From Chionis minor (taxonomy: Eukaryota > Chordata > Aves > Charadriiformes > Chionididae): DNA of 64,000 nucleotides. Under the pieces are notes generated by a model that saw nothing but the letters and a program-made list of their open reading frames with translations, had not been told where the DNA came from and made no database searches. The stretch's first letter is position 1; each line of letters opens with the position of its first letter. The translations under genes and the position numbers were made by a program. The stretch is taken from NCBI GenBank assembly GCA_013398295.1, contig VZSF01003173.1, forward strand, positions 250,492 to 314,491, read 5' to 3'. Of this stretch, positions 13,876-24,249 are shown piece by piece.

Positions 13876-14275
13876 TCAGTTTACAGCTTGTCTCACTAAG
13901 TTGACCAGTCTGCTGCCATAAATTTCCTTGCCTCTTCTAGACACGTGGATTCCATCCCTCCCTAGTAGGTTATAGTCATCAAAGAATGTCCTGTTGTCAT
14001 AGAAGCCAAAACCCTCATGTTGGCATCAGCCAAGATGCCAGAAGTTGGTTTGCATTGCATGTCCATTTCTGGCTGTACCCTTTCCTCAAACTTGTAAAAT
14101 GGAAGAACAGATAGCTTGAGCACCAGCATTTTTTTGCTCACACCCCCAGGACTTTATAGTCTTCCTTGTTTCTGCCCAGGTTCTGTCTTTCAGTTCCATT
14201 CATGCCCACATGAAAGAGCAGCAATGGATAGTAGTCTGTGTTCTTGACAAGTTGTGGCACACTTACATTATTGAA
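13876..14275 (-). pseudogene. CR1 ORF1 remnant: C-terminal half of the esterase domain
   Basis: Too broken for a long frame, but the minus-strand translation is recognisable. Near 14200-14230 it reads LLLFHVGMN, the HxGxN block of SGNH/GDSL-type esterases, with the usual following Asp changed to Gly. Near 13880-13980 it reads LLGRDGIHVSRRGK, the block with the catalytic His, and ends in VRQAVN followed by a TGA at 13876-13878. CR1-type LINEs are known to encode such an esterase in ORF1; its exact role is unclear. The reading frame between the blocks contains stops. The 5' part of ORF1 is missing because the element is truncated near 14275. Confidence 0.8.
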
Positions 14276-17005
14276 TGTAAGCATTCAAATGCCTGATTAC
14301 AAATTTAAAATAAAGCTAAAATCAATTACGTAAAGTGAATATCAAACCCAACAGAAATTGTTGGTTACAGTTTTTATAGAGTAGGACAAATTCAAACAAT
14401 TACAACTACAGCATACAATTAAAAATATAAAGTCCTCTAAGAGCGATTAGGAGAAAATTGCTTTTATACCATCATATTATAACATAGATAATTATTTATT
14501 AGACCACAAAACAGATTTTTATGAAATGACACACAACAGCAAATTAGACCCTACGTCTATTCTGTATGTTTTATTTCATTTTATTACATTGAGTTTTATG
14601 CTATGTTAAAGGTTAATGCCACTATTACTTCCTTCACCATCTGAGTTTATTGAAAGCCTTAGGACACATAATTTAGTAAAAACTACTTGTGGGGGAAGAG
14701 GAGATTCAACTTTTTTCTAGTGTAAGAAATAAAAAATAGCTGAAGAAGAGGAGTTTTTCAATAATCAAATATTGCAAACACAGTAGCAGGAGATTGCAAA
14801 TACTCATACAGTACTACTTTTTCACAAGTGTTCAAAGGACCTAATATAGAAAATCTTCATTTTGTGAAGAGTCACATGATGATCAGTATTAAAGCCCTGC
14901 AGTTTAAGAATAAGAGTAGATGAAAATCTCAAGTTTCACTTTCTAAAAAAGCAGGTCACTAGACCTCATGACTGCAGAGAAATGCATGAAAAATTAACTC
15001 CAGAGCACTCTAGAGGCTGAAAAGACAAAAGGCAAAAGTAGAGAAACTAAAACTTTATTTTCCATAACAATCTTAGAAGTTTAAGGGGCCTGACTCATGA
15101 ATTTTTAACAATTTGGGGTTGACAATAGATTTACTTCTGACTAACAGGAAGAACTGGTTCAGAATCTGAAGGTGGAAGGCAATTAGTGTGAAAGTGAAAA
15201 TGAAATAATATAGTCTGTGATTGTGAGTTAAGAAAGGAGTGACAGCAGCAAAAATGTGACAATAGATTTCAAAAAAGAAAAACTTCAGGAAACTCTGGAA
15301 ACTGGTCCCAAAGGAAGGATTTTAAAGGAAAAATAAAAAATGAAAAATGGAGTTTCAGGGCAACTGGCAATTTCCAGCGTGCTCAATAACAAGAATGGAT
15401 GTGGAAGAAAGGTAGCTATGTATGGACAAGTACATATCTACACATCTGCATGAAAAAATTTCAGTGACCCAACTTTAAAAAGAAATCATACGATCAGAAA
15501 TGGAAATAAGAATCTATAAAGCAGAATGAGATTTAAAAAAGAATATGAATTTAACGGAGAAAAAAAATCAGATATGCATAGGAAAAATATTATTTAAAGC
15601 TAGTGAGTGCGTACCAGGTATGACAGTAAAAGGATTTCTTAATTGTTGTCAGGAAAGGATAACATGACTATTCAATGGGAAAAATAAACAAGGAGCAGAT
15701 GAAAAAAGGAAGAATGAAAAGGTCAATTTATTTTTAACATCATTCTTAACAGAAGAGTTTGGCTGTGACAAAATATTTAACAAGTAAAATCACCGTAAAA
15801 ACATGGGCCTGAATGAAGAAAGATTGAAGGATATATAGACAAAGGTATTTGAGATAGCAGGTTCTGATGAAATTCACTATATTTAAAGAAGGCAACCAAA
15901 AACATTTTTGAGCCATTGACAAGTATTATGGAAAATTCATGAAGGAAGGATGAAATCTCAAGAGACAGTGAAACACTAAATATAGTACCTGTGTTTTAAA
16001 AAGATAAAATGTATGTAGGGGATTTACTGCTGACAACTACAGCCTTTTTTGGTACCTGAAGAAGTAGTAGGACAGATTATTAAACAATCTATTTGTAAAT
16101 ACCAAGAAGGTAATTGTATGAAGAATTGTGTGAAGATTGTAAGAAACATCTAAGAGATTTATCAAGATCAAATAATGTCAAAAAATCTAACTTCCCCTTT
16201 ACCTTAGATAACTGAGCAAGGAAGCAGAAGAGGCGCTGAAGATGACTGTTTTTTCCCCTTTGTAAGGCACATACCTACATGAAATCTCATAAACAAATTA
16301 CAAAGAAATGGCATACAGTAAATAAATATAACAGTACTGCTTATTGGGATGAAAACCTTTACTCAAAATGTAGATATCACTTGCTACTTAACAGTAACCT
16401 TGGTGAGCTCATAGGGAGTGATCCATGAAAACAGTACTAAAACAAATATTTGTGTGCATTATTATGTTCAGTGAATATACTAGTAACAGAAGCATTTTAT
16501 AAGGAAATTCAGAACTGTAAATATTTTAATACATTTTTTTGAAAAATAATCTCGATTCATTAAAAATATTTTAAAATAGACTGATAATTTGTTTATCATG
16601 CTGAATAAGGATGATAGAGTTTAATTTATAGTCATGACAAACCAAAAATAAGCATTAGGAAAAAAAATCAAGTATAAGGACAATTAAACAATGGAATGAG
16701 CACGTGGAAAGAAAATCTATTAAAGGACTTATCAGAAACGTATGTTCAAGATTGTTTTAATAGTTTTAAATCTGTGTCAGAGGAAAGGTTGGGCTAGATT
16801 ACTCCTTTGTTTTCATCCTGTGCTGTGGAGGACATTATAGCAAACAAGTGAAACAGCTTTGCACTTCATTTAAGAGTCTCTTTCTGTAAGAGAAGAAAAA
16901 AAAAAGTTGTGTCTAAGAAGCTGTATAATTTAAGTGTAGACAAATTCAAAGTGAAATTTTCTTCATAGCATTTTTATTATCATTCTGTATGATTTTTTAT
17001 TTGTT
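14276..17005. other. AT-rich unique DNA, no gene recognised
   Basis: Purine-rich and A-rich stretches (especially 14930-16000) with no long frame, no RNA gene and no repeat family that I recognise. Confidence 0.55.
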
Positions 17006-18816
17006 CTCGGACAAATAAAGCTTATCAAATGTTAGTAGACATTTTGGACAAATGCAAGAATATGGTACACTCTTATAAGAGTTAAATATGAGGTAACAAG
17101 TGCGGCTAATTACCAAATGATATGGGAGAAAGTTGGAAGGATTTAACTCAAAGTTGAGTATCTTCTGTTGACAGCTAACCACAGGAGTATATCTGTAGTC
17201 TGCTGGAAGTCAAATAAGACTTAAAAATAAATGAAGTAAAAGGATCATTTAGTCACCTGTCTCATACGTGGATGGTGCATTGGGCCTGTCTGAGGTGAAG
17301 TTAGTTTTCCCCATAGGAAACCTCATAGTGCTGTGCTTTGTATTGGTAGCTAAATAGGTATTGATAACACACCATTGTTCTGGCTACTGCTGAGCAGTGC
17401 TCACACAACATCAAGGCTGTCTCTCCAATACCCTCCCCCTCACCACTAGAGTGGGGCTCTCCCCTCCTTAGGAGGGGACATAGCCAGGACAGCTGACCCA
17501 AACTGACTAAAGGGATGCTCCAGATCATCTGACATCTGTGCAGCAATAAAAGCTAGGAAAAATGAGGAGAAAACAGGTGGCATTCATTATGTACAATGTT
17601 TGTCTTCCTTAGCAACTGCTACGCATACTGAAGCCCCGTTTCCAGGAAAGTGCGTGGACATCTCCTCCTGATGAGAATTAGAAAATAAATCTTTTGTCTT
17701 CCCTTGCTTCAGCATGCAATCTTCACTTTTGCTTTATTAAACTGCCTTTATCTTGCCCCATAAGGTTTTTTCCATCTTATTTTCTCCTCACCCCTTTCTG
17801 ATAAGGAAGGGAGTGATAGTGTCTTGGTGAGCATCTTGGCATCAAGCCAAGGTCAACCCACCACAGATGGCCATTCCAAAGTTTTAATATTCCTGCTGTT
17901 ATTATAGGTAATAGATGCTTGTAGAAAGTCAGGTGAATGTGAGAAAAATGAGTATTTTTATTTTTATAAATTAGTTATATTCTAACGTAGTTTGTAGAAA
18001 ATACAACAATAAAATATATTTAAAAAGTTCTGTCTTGCTGTCATGACTTCAATTCAATTTAATAATAACACAACTGCTATAGAATCTAGTCTGGAGGCCA
18101 AATTCTAGCAAAAATATTAAACTGTGTTCTTCATAGTCTGGGTAATTAACATAATCCACTCTACAGACTGAAGTACACTATGAAAAAGATATGCTCCATC
18201 TGATTAAAAACATAAAAGGCTTGTACAATAAAAAACAGGTGTGTTTTTAGAGCCTTATTTGTACAGGTGGTTCTTTCTGATGACTATCACTGTTTTTTCC
18301 CGCCTCTTTTAAAAATGGGGAGCAGTAGAGGAAGAAGGTTAGAATTATGAAACCGTCATCAAATCTAAGTTATTGACCTACCTTAGCATAAGAAAAGGAA
18401 AACAAATTCCATGGGGTTTTTGTGTTTTGGTTTGTTTTTCATTTTATTCTCTTTTGTGAAAAACATGGTTCTACCCTTCCCCATCCCATCCTAAGTAGCA
18501 GTTTCTAACTTAGTCAAATACTCTGGTAAAGTGTCTGTCCAATAATGCAGAATTTCCAGAATAGCTCTAAATAACAGTAGGAACAATGAAGCAGTTGTAC
18601 AAAGTACAGAAAAGAAATGTGCCAATTGCCTATAAATTAGTACATGTGCATGTTAGGAAACCATCACTCTGTGGCTTCAGCAAAATGAACCACAGCATTT
18701 AACAATAAACAAATAATTAAAACTCTGTGAAGTACTGCTGCCTAATTGATAAGGATAGCTAGAAATATTAATTTGATTATTTTGTCATCAGAAAAGATCA
18801 AATCACCCTCTAAGGA
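17006..18816. repeat. Left copy of a 1811-bp direct tandem duplication
   Basis: The sequence from 17006 to 18816 recurs at 18818-20628 with a constant offset of 1812. All segments I compared are identical, including every encoded frame. The copies are separated only by a single N at 18817. A real duplication of this length normally gathers differences; perfect identity and an N at the joint suggest two contig ends that overlap but were not merged. This copy contains a solo LTR (17276-17865). Confidence 0.95.
17276..17865 (+). mobile_element. Solo LTR of an avian endogenous retrovirus, ERVL-like, with 5-bp target duplication
   Basis: A 590-bp segment starting TG (17276) and ending CA (17865), flanked on both sides by the same 5 bases GATGG (17271-17275 and 17866-17870). 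This is the classic signature of an integrated LTR, and 5-bp duplications are typical of ERVL-type (class III) elements. Inside are a TATA-like AATAAAAG at 17545, a possible polyadenylation signal AATAAA at 17684-17689, and a perfect 7-bp hairpin at 17461-17477. No viral coding region adjoins it, so the provirus has been reduced to a solo LTR by recombination. The family is the same as, or close to, the LTRs at 25643, 45680 and 63047. Confidence 0.85.
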
Positions 18817-18817
18817 N
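18817..18817. other. Single unresolved base (N) at a probable contig joint
   Basis: One N lies exactly between the two identical 1811-bp copies. It probably marks a join of unspecified length rather than one unread base. Confidence 0.85.
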
Positions 18818-20628
18818 CTCGGACAAATAAAGCTTATCAAATGTTAGTAGACATTTTGGACAAATGCAAGAATATGGTACACTCTTATAAGAGTTAAATA
18901 TGAGGTAACAAGTGCGGCTAATTACCAAATGATATGGGAGAAAGTTGGAAGGATTTAACTCAAAGTTGAGTATCTTCTGTTGACAGCTAACCACAGGAGT
19001 ATATCTGTAGTCTGCTGGAAGTCAAATAAGACTTAAAAATAAATGAAGTAAAAGGATCATTTAGTCACCTGTCTCATACGTGGATGGTGCATTGGGCCTG
19101 TCTGAGGTGAAGTTAGTTTTCCCCATAGGAAACCTCATAGTGCTGTGCTTTGTATTGGTAGCTAAATAGGTATTGATAACACACCATTGTTCTGGCTACT
19201 GCTGAGCAGTGCTCACACAACATCAAGGCTGTCTCTCCAATACCCTCCCCCTCACCACTAGAGTGGGGCTCTCCCCTCCTTAGGAGGGGACATAGCCAGG
19301 ACAGCTGACCCAAACTGACTAAAGGGATGCTCCAGATCATCTGACATCTGTGCAGCAATAAAAGCTAGGAAAAATGAGGAGAAAACAGGTGGCATTCATT
19401 ATGTACAATGTTTGTCTTCCTTAGCAACTGCTACGCATACTGAAGCCCCGTTTCCAGGAAAGTGCGTGGACATCTCCTCCTGATGAGAATTAGAAAATAA
19501 ATCTTTTGTCTTCCCTTGCTTCAGCATGCAATCTTCACTTTTGCTTTATTAAACTGCCTTTATCTTGCCCCATAAGGTTTTTTCCATCTTATTTTCTCCT
19601 CACCCCTTTCTGATAAGGAAGGGAGTGATAGTGTCTTGGTGAGCATCTTGGCATCAAGCCAAGGTCAACCCACCACAGATGGCCATTCCAAAGTTTTAAT
19701 ATTCCTGCTGTTATTATAGGTAATAGATGCTTGTAGAAAGTCAGGTGAATGTGAGAAAAATGAGTATTTTTATTTTTATAAATTAGTTATATTCTAACGT
19801 AGTTTGTAGAAAATACAACAATAAAATATATTTAAAAAGTTCTGTCTTGCTGTCATGACTTCAATTCAATTTAATAATAACACAACTGCTATAGAATCTA
19901 GTCTGGAGGCCAAATTCTAGCAAAAATATTAAACTGTGTTCTTCATAGTCTGGGTAATTAACATAATCCACTCTACAGACTGAAGTACACTATGAAAAAG
20001 ATATGCTCCATCTGATTAAAAACATAAAAGGCTTGTACAATAAAAAACAGGTGTGTTTTTAGAGCCTTATTTGTACAGGTGGTTCTTTCTGATGACTATC
20101 ACTGTTTTTTCCCGCCTCTTTTAAAAATGGGGAGCAGTAGAGGAAGAAGGTTAGAATTATGAAACCGTCATCAAATCTAAGTTATTGACCTACCTTAGCA
20201 TAAGAAAAGGAAAACAAATTCCATGGGGTTTTTGTGTTTTGGTTTGTTTTTCATTTTATTCTCTTTTGTGAAAAACATGGTTCTACCCTTCCCCATCCCA
20301 TCCTAAGTAGCAGTTTCTAACTTAGTCAAATACTCTGGTAAAGTGTCTGTCCAATAATGCAGAATTTCCAGAATAGCTCTAAATAACAGTAGGAACAATG
20401 AAGCAGTTGTACAAAGTACAGAAAAGAAATGTGCCAATTGCCTATAAATTAGTACATGTGCATGTTAGGAAACCATCACTCTGTGGCTTCAGCAAAATGA
20501 ACCACAGCATTTAACAATAAACAAATAATTAAAACTCTGTGAAGTACTGCTGCCTAATTGATAAGGATAGCTAGAAATATTAATTTGATTATTTTGTCAT
20601 CAGAAAAGATCAAATCACCCTCTAAGGA
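18818..20628. repeat. Right copy of the 1811-bp direct tandem duplication
   Basis: Same sequence as 17006-18816. The right copy runs on into unique DNA (20629 onward) and the left copy is preceded by unique DNA, so one unit plus both flanks would give a continuous locus. Confidence 0.95.
19088..19677 (+). mobile_element. Second copy of the solo LTR, inside the duplicated block
   Basis: Identical to 17276-17865, with the same GATGG target duplications at 19083-19087 and 19678-19682. Because the target duplication and all flanking DNA are copied too, this is not a second integration. It exists only because the larger block is duplicated. Confidence 0.85.
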
Positions 20629-20732
20629 GTAAAATCAGATCCATGTATATACACTAGATAGTACTTAGTGATTTTTACTAGTTTGTTCTTAATATTCCAG
20701 CAAGAAAGCAACATAATTGTGTGAGCTTGACT

Positions 20733-21508
20733 AATCATAGACTCATAGAATCATTTAGGTTGGGAGGGACCTTAAAGATCATCTAGTTCCAACACCCCCG
20801 CCATGGGGAAGGACGCTTTCCACTAGACCTGGTTGCTCAAAGCCTCATCCAGCCTGGCCTTGAACTCTTCTATGGATGGGGCCTTCACAACTTCCCTGGG
20901 CAACCTGTTCCAGTGCCTCACCACCCTCAGAGTGAAAAATTTCTTCCTATTATCTAATCTAAATCTACCCTCTTCCAGTTTGAAACCATTACCCATTGCC
21001 TGATCACGACATGTCCTTGTAAGTCCCTCTCCAGCTTTCTTGTAGGCCCCCTTCAGATATTGGAAGGCTGATACAAGGTCTCCCCAGAGCCTTCTCTTCT
21101 CCAGGATGAACAACCCCAACTCTCCCAGCCTGTCCTCATAGCAGAGGTGCTCTAACCCTCTGATGATCTTCGTGGCCGTCCTCTGTACCTTCTCCAACAA
21201 GTCCATGTCCTTCCTATGTTGGGGGCTCCAGGGCTGGACACAGTAATCCAGGTGGGGTCTCATAAGGACAGAGTAGAGGAGGAGAATCACCTCCCTCGAC
21301 CTGATGGTCATGTTTCTTCTGATGCAGCCCAGGATGTGATTGACCTTCTGCAAGCTCATGTTGAACTTCTCATCTACCAACAGACCCAAGTCCCTCTCTT
21401 CAGGGCTGCTCTTGATCCATTCGCTGCCCAGACTGGATGTGTGGATGGGATTGCCCCGACCCTTGTGCAGGACCTTGCCGTTGGCCGTATTGAACTTTAT
21501 GAAGTTTT
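20733..21508 (-). mobile_element. CR1 LINE 3' fragment
   Basis: Minus-strand CR1 of about 775 bp. The left end carries the CR1 tail (about 20733-20757); the body is the C-terminal third of ORF2 plus the short 3' UTR. It is 5'-truncated near 21508, where the text changes abruptly to a T/G-rich run. It lies head-to-head with the plus-strand CR1 starting near 21665. Confidence 0.95.
20823..21389 (-). pseudogene. CR1 ORF2 C-terminal part, open over 188 codons
   Basis: An uninterrupted minus-strand frame covers the region downstream of the RT palm to the natural ORF2 end. Signatures in order are [69 protein letters not shown], then [11 protein letters not shown] near the C-terminus and a stop shortly after. 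It lacks the endonuclease and RT catalytic motifs because of 5' truncation, so it cannot move. The absence of stops over 188 codons suggests this copy is younger than those at 10921, 37190 and 62165. Confidence 0.9.
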
Positions 21509-21559
21509 TTTGTTTTGGTTTGGGTTTTTTTGTTTTGTTTTGGTTTGGTTTTTTTTTTA
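21505..21559 (+). repeat. T/G-rich simple repeat (TTTTG-type)
   Basis: Runs of T broken by single or double G, lying exactly at the 5' truncation point of the minus-strand CR1. It may be a pre-existing target or a simple sequence that grew later. Confidence 0.7.
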
Positions 21560-21664
21560 ATGTAAACCTATTGTATCAAATCCTAGTCCTTTAAAAAAAA
21601 TCTCTTATTTTTCTCTTGTAACATAATAATAGTTATTTATAATGCACATTGTTAGAGGATATTA

Positions 21665-23432
21665 TGAGTGGCTGCTGCCTCCAGCAACTCCAGGCCTGGA
21701 GACTCCTCTTTACCAACTGTTGGGCATAAAAAGACAAGTAAGGTTGCAAGCTTGGAATTTAGGAGGGCTAACTTTGATCTCTTCAAGAAACTGCTTGGAC
21801 AAATCCCATGGGTTAGGGCTCTAGAGGGTAGGGGGACTCAAGAGAGGTGGTTGATTTACAAGTATCACTTCCTCCACACTCAGGATCGGTGCATCCCTAA
21901 GAGCAAGAAATCAGGCAGAGGAAGCAGGAGACCAGCACGGTTGAGCAGGAAGCTCCTGAAAAAGCTCAAGTGGAAGAAAGAAAATTTACAGTATATGGAA
22001 GAAGGGACTGGCCACTTGGGAAGATTACAAGAATGCCTTCAGAGTATGCAGGGTTGAAACAAGGAAAGCCAAAGCCTCCTTGGAATTAAATCTGTTTCTC
22101 CAAGTACATTGGAGGCAAAAGAAAAACTAGAGAGAATGAGGCAGGTGCCATGGTGACAGATGATGTCAAGAAGGCAGAGTTGCTGAACACCTTCTTTGCT
22201 TCAGTCTTCACTGCTCCGGCCAGCCCTCAGGAGCCCCAGACTCTACAGGCAACAGGGAAAGTCCGGAGGAAGGAAGACTCTCTCTTGGTTGGGGAGGATC
22301 AAATTAGAGACCAGTTAAGTAAACTGGACATCCACAAGTCCATGGGTCCTGATGGGATGCACCCACGAGTGCTGGAGGGAGTTGACAGAAGTCATTGCTG
22401 GTCCACTCTCCATCATTTTTGAAAGGTCCTGGAGAACAGGTGAGGTGCCTGAGGACTGAAGGAAAGCCAATGTCACTCCAGTCTTCAAAAAGGGCAAGAA
22501 GAAAGATCTGGGAAACTACAGGCCAGTCAGCCTCACCTCTGTCCCTGGAAAGATGATGGAACAGCTCGTTCTGGGCATCATCTCCAAGCATCTGGAGGCA
22601 AAGAAGGTTATTAGAAATAGTCAACATGGATTCACCAAGGGGAATTCATGTCTGACTAATCTGATGCCTTCTATGATGGCATGACTGGATGGATAGATGA
22701 CAGCAGAGCAGTGGATGTTTTCTACCTTGACTTAGGAAGGCTTTTGACACTGTCTCCCACAACATCCTCATAGGTAAGCTCAGGAAATGTGGGTTAGATG
22801 AATGGACAGGGGGGTGGATTGAAAACTGGCTGGCAGGTAGAGCTCAGAGGGTTGTGATCAATGGGGCGGAGTCTAGTTGGAGGCCTGTGACTAGTGGTGT
22901 TCCCCAGGGGTCAGAACTGGGTCCAGTCCTGTTCAACGTATTCATCAATGACCTGGATGAAGGGATGGAGTGTACCATCAGCAAATTTGCAGATGACACA
23001 AAGCTGGGAGGGGTGGCTGACACCCTGGAAGGCCGAGCTGCCGTTCAACACGACCTGGACAGGCTGGAGAGTTAGGCAGGGAAAAACTGCAAGAAATTCA
23101 ACAAAAGTAAGTGTAGGGTCCTGCACCTGCGGAGAAATAACCCCAGGCACCAGTACAGGTTGGGGGCTGACCTGCAGGAAAGCAGCTCTGCAGAGAGGGA
23201 CCTGGGAGTCCTGGTGGACAACAGGATGACCATAAGGCAGCAATTTGCCCTTGTAGCCAAGAAGGCCCATGGCATCCTGGGGTCCATTAAGAGGAGTGTA
23301 GCAAGCAGGTTGAGGGAGGTCATCCTTCCCCTCTACTCTGCCCCGGTGAGGCCGTATCTGGAGTACTGTGTCCAGTTCTGGGCTCCCCAGTTTAAGGACA
23401 GGGAACTGCTGGAGAGGTCACAACAAAAGGGC
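21665..23432 (+). mobile_element. CR1 LINE, segment A of a chimera
   Basis: Plus-strand CR1 starting in the ORF2 linker just before EFRRANF (about 21745-21775) and running through the RT domain to a point in the C-terminal region. It stops at 23432 without its own 3' UTR or octamer tail. The following base pairs belong to a second CR1 copy (segment B) that restarts about 390 bases earlier in the element. The exact left edge (21640-21740) is uncertain. Confidence 0.9.
21740..23432 (+). pseudogene. CR1 ORF2 remnant: linker and reverse transcriptase with intact FADD
   Basis: Coding pieces in several frames. 21668-22057 holds the linker (EFRRANFDLFKKLLGQIPW). 22150-22422 holds the RT N-terminal part (DDVKKAELLNTFFASVFT, then DIHKSMGPDGMHPRVL). 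22854-23075 holds the RT palm ([40 protein letters not shown]). The catalytic FADD is intact at 22985-22996. Frameshifts near 22430 and 22700 and a stop after DRLES (23075) inactivate it. It is better kept than the copy at 10921, yet incapable of making a full protein. Confidence 0.9.
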
Positions 23433-23437
23433 TAAAA

Positions 23438-24165
23438 AGGACAAGCTGGACAGGCTAGAGAGTTGGGCAGAGAGAAACCTAATGAAATTCAGCAAAAGCA
23501 AGTGTAGGGTCCTGCACCTGGGGAGGAATAACCCCAGGCACCAGTATGGGTTAGGGGCTGACCTGCTGGAAAGTAGCTCTGCAGAGAGGGACCTGTGACA
23601 ACAGGATGATCATGAGGCAGGAATGTGCTGTTGTGGCCAAGAAGGCACGTGGCATCCTGAGGTGCATCAAGAAGAATGCGGCAAGCAGGTTGAGGGATGT
23701 CCTCCTCCCCCTTTACTCTGCCCTGGTGAGGCCACATCTGGAGTACTGTGTCCAGTTCTGGGCTCCCCAGTTTAAGAAGGACAGGGAACTGCTGGAGAGG
23801 GTGCAGCAAAGGGCCACAAAGATGATTAGGGGGCTGGAACATCTTTCTTATGAGGAAAAGCTGAGGGAGTTGGGTCTTTTTAGTCTGGAGAAGACTGAGT
23901 GGGGATCTCATCAATGCTTACAAATACTTAAAGGGACGGTGCCGGGAGGAGAGGGCTAGTCTTTCTCTTAGTGGTGCCCACTGATAGGACAAGAGGTAAT
24001 GGACACAAGCTTGAATATAGGAAGTTCCATCTGAACATGAGGAGGAACTTCTTTGCTTTGAGGGTGGCAGAGCACTGGAACTGGCTGCCCAGAGAGGTGG
24101 TGGATTCTCCAACTCTGGAGGCATTCAAAACCCACCTGGACACCATCCTGTGCAACCTGCTCTAG
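23438..24165 (+). pseudogene. CR1 ORF2 C-terminal part with frame-breaking 11-nt deletion
   Basis: Translation gives [19 protein letters not shown] to about 23595. After the deletion the frame shifts and continues as [20 protein letters not shown], then [39 protein letters not shown] (23606-23959). It shifts again to [20 protein letters not shown] and ends at the natural ORF2 stop (24163-24165). No endonuclease or RT palm is present, so any further copying would depend on proteins from a complete CR1. Confidence 0.9.
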
Positions 24166-24240
24166 GTGGACCTGCTCTGGCAGGTTGGATCAGATGATCT
24201 CTAGAGGTGCCTTCCAACCCCTAAGATTCTGTGATTCTGT
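23438..24240 (+). mobile_element. CR1 LINE, segment B of the chimera, truncated 3' part with tail
   Basis: An 800-bp CR1 3' end joined directly to segment A. It begins with AGGACAAGCTGGACAGG (from 23438), repeats the region already present at 23052-23432, then continues through the ORF2 end, the 3' UTR and a short GATTCTGT tail ending near 24240. Compared with segment A it has a net 11-nt deletion at 23595/23596, between ACCTG and ACAACAGG. The same deletion and the same 5' start occur in the minus-strand copy at 60118-60970. Confidence 0.95.
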
Positions 24241-24249
24241 GGAGCTAAT

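Larger units (their letters stand above)
10921..14275 (-). mobile_element. CR1 LINE, nearly full length, 5'-truncated
   Basis: Read on the minus strand this is a CR1 non-LTR retrotransposon of about 3.35 kb. At the plus-strand left end (10921-10950) lies its 3' tail, ATAGAATC octamers, the CR1 hallmark that replaces a poly-A tail. Going right come the 3' UTR, the C-terminal part of ORF2 (11142-11549), a decayed reverse-transcriptase core, the linker (12484-12774), the endonuclease (12829-13600), and then the end of ORF1 with its esterase domain (13876 to about 14250). It is the longest CR1 in the window; most bird copies are cut to a few hundred bases. Frameshifts and stops are scattered through both frames, so it is an old, inactive copy. 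The subfamily differs from that of the 60118 and 23438 copies. Confidence 0.95.

Noticed and set aside
17301..17546. 81-codon minus-strand frame repeated at 19113-19358
   Set aside because: It lies antisense within the solo LTR and is duplicated only because the whole block is.
21216..21560. Plus-strand frames antisense to the CR1
   Set aside because: Shadow frames of the CR1 ORF2 on the other strand.
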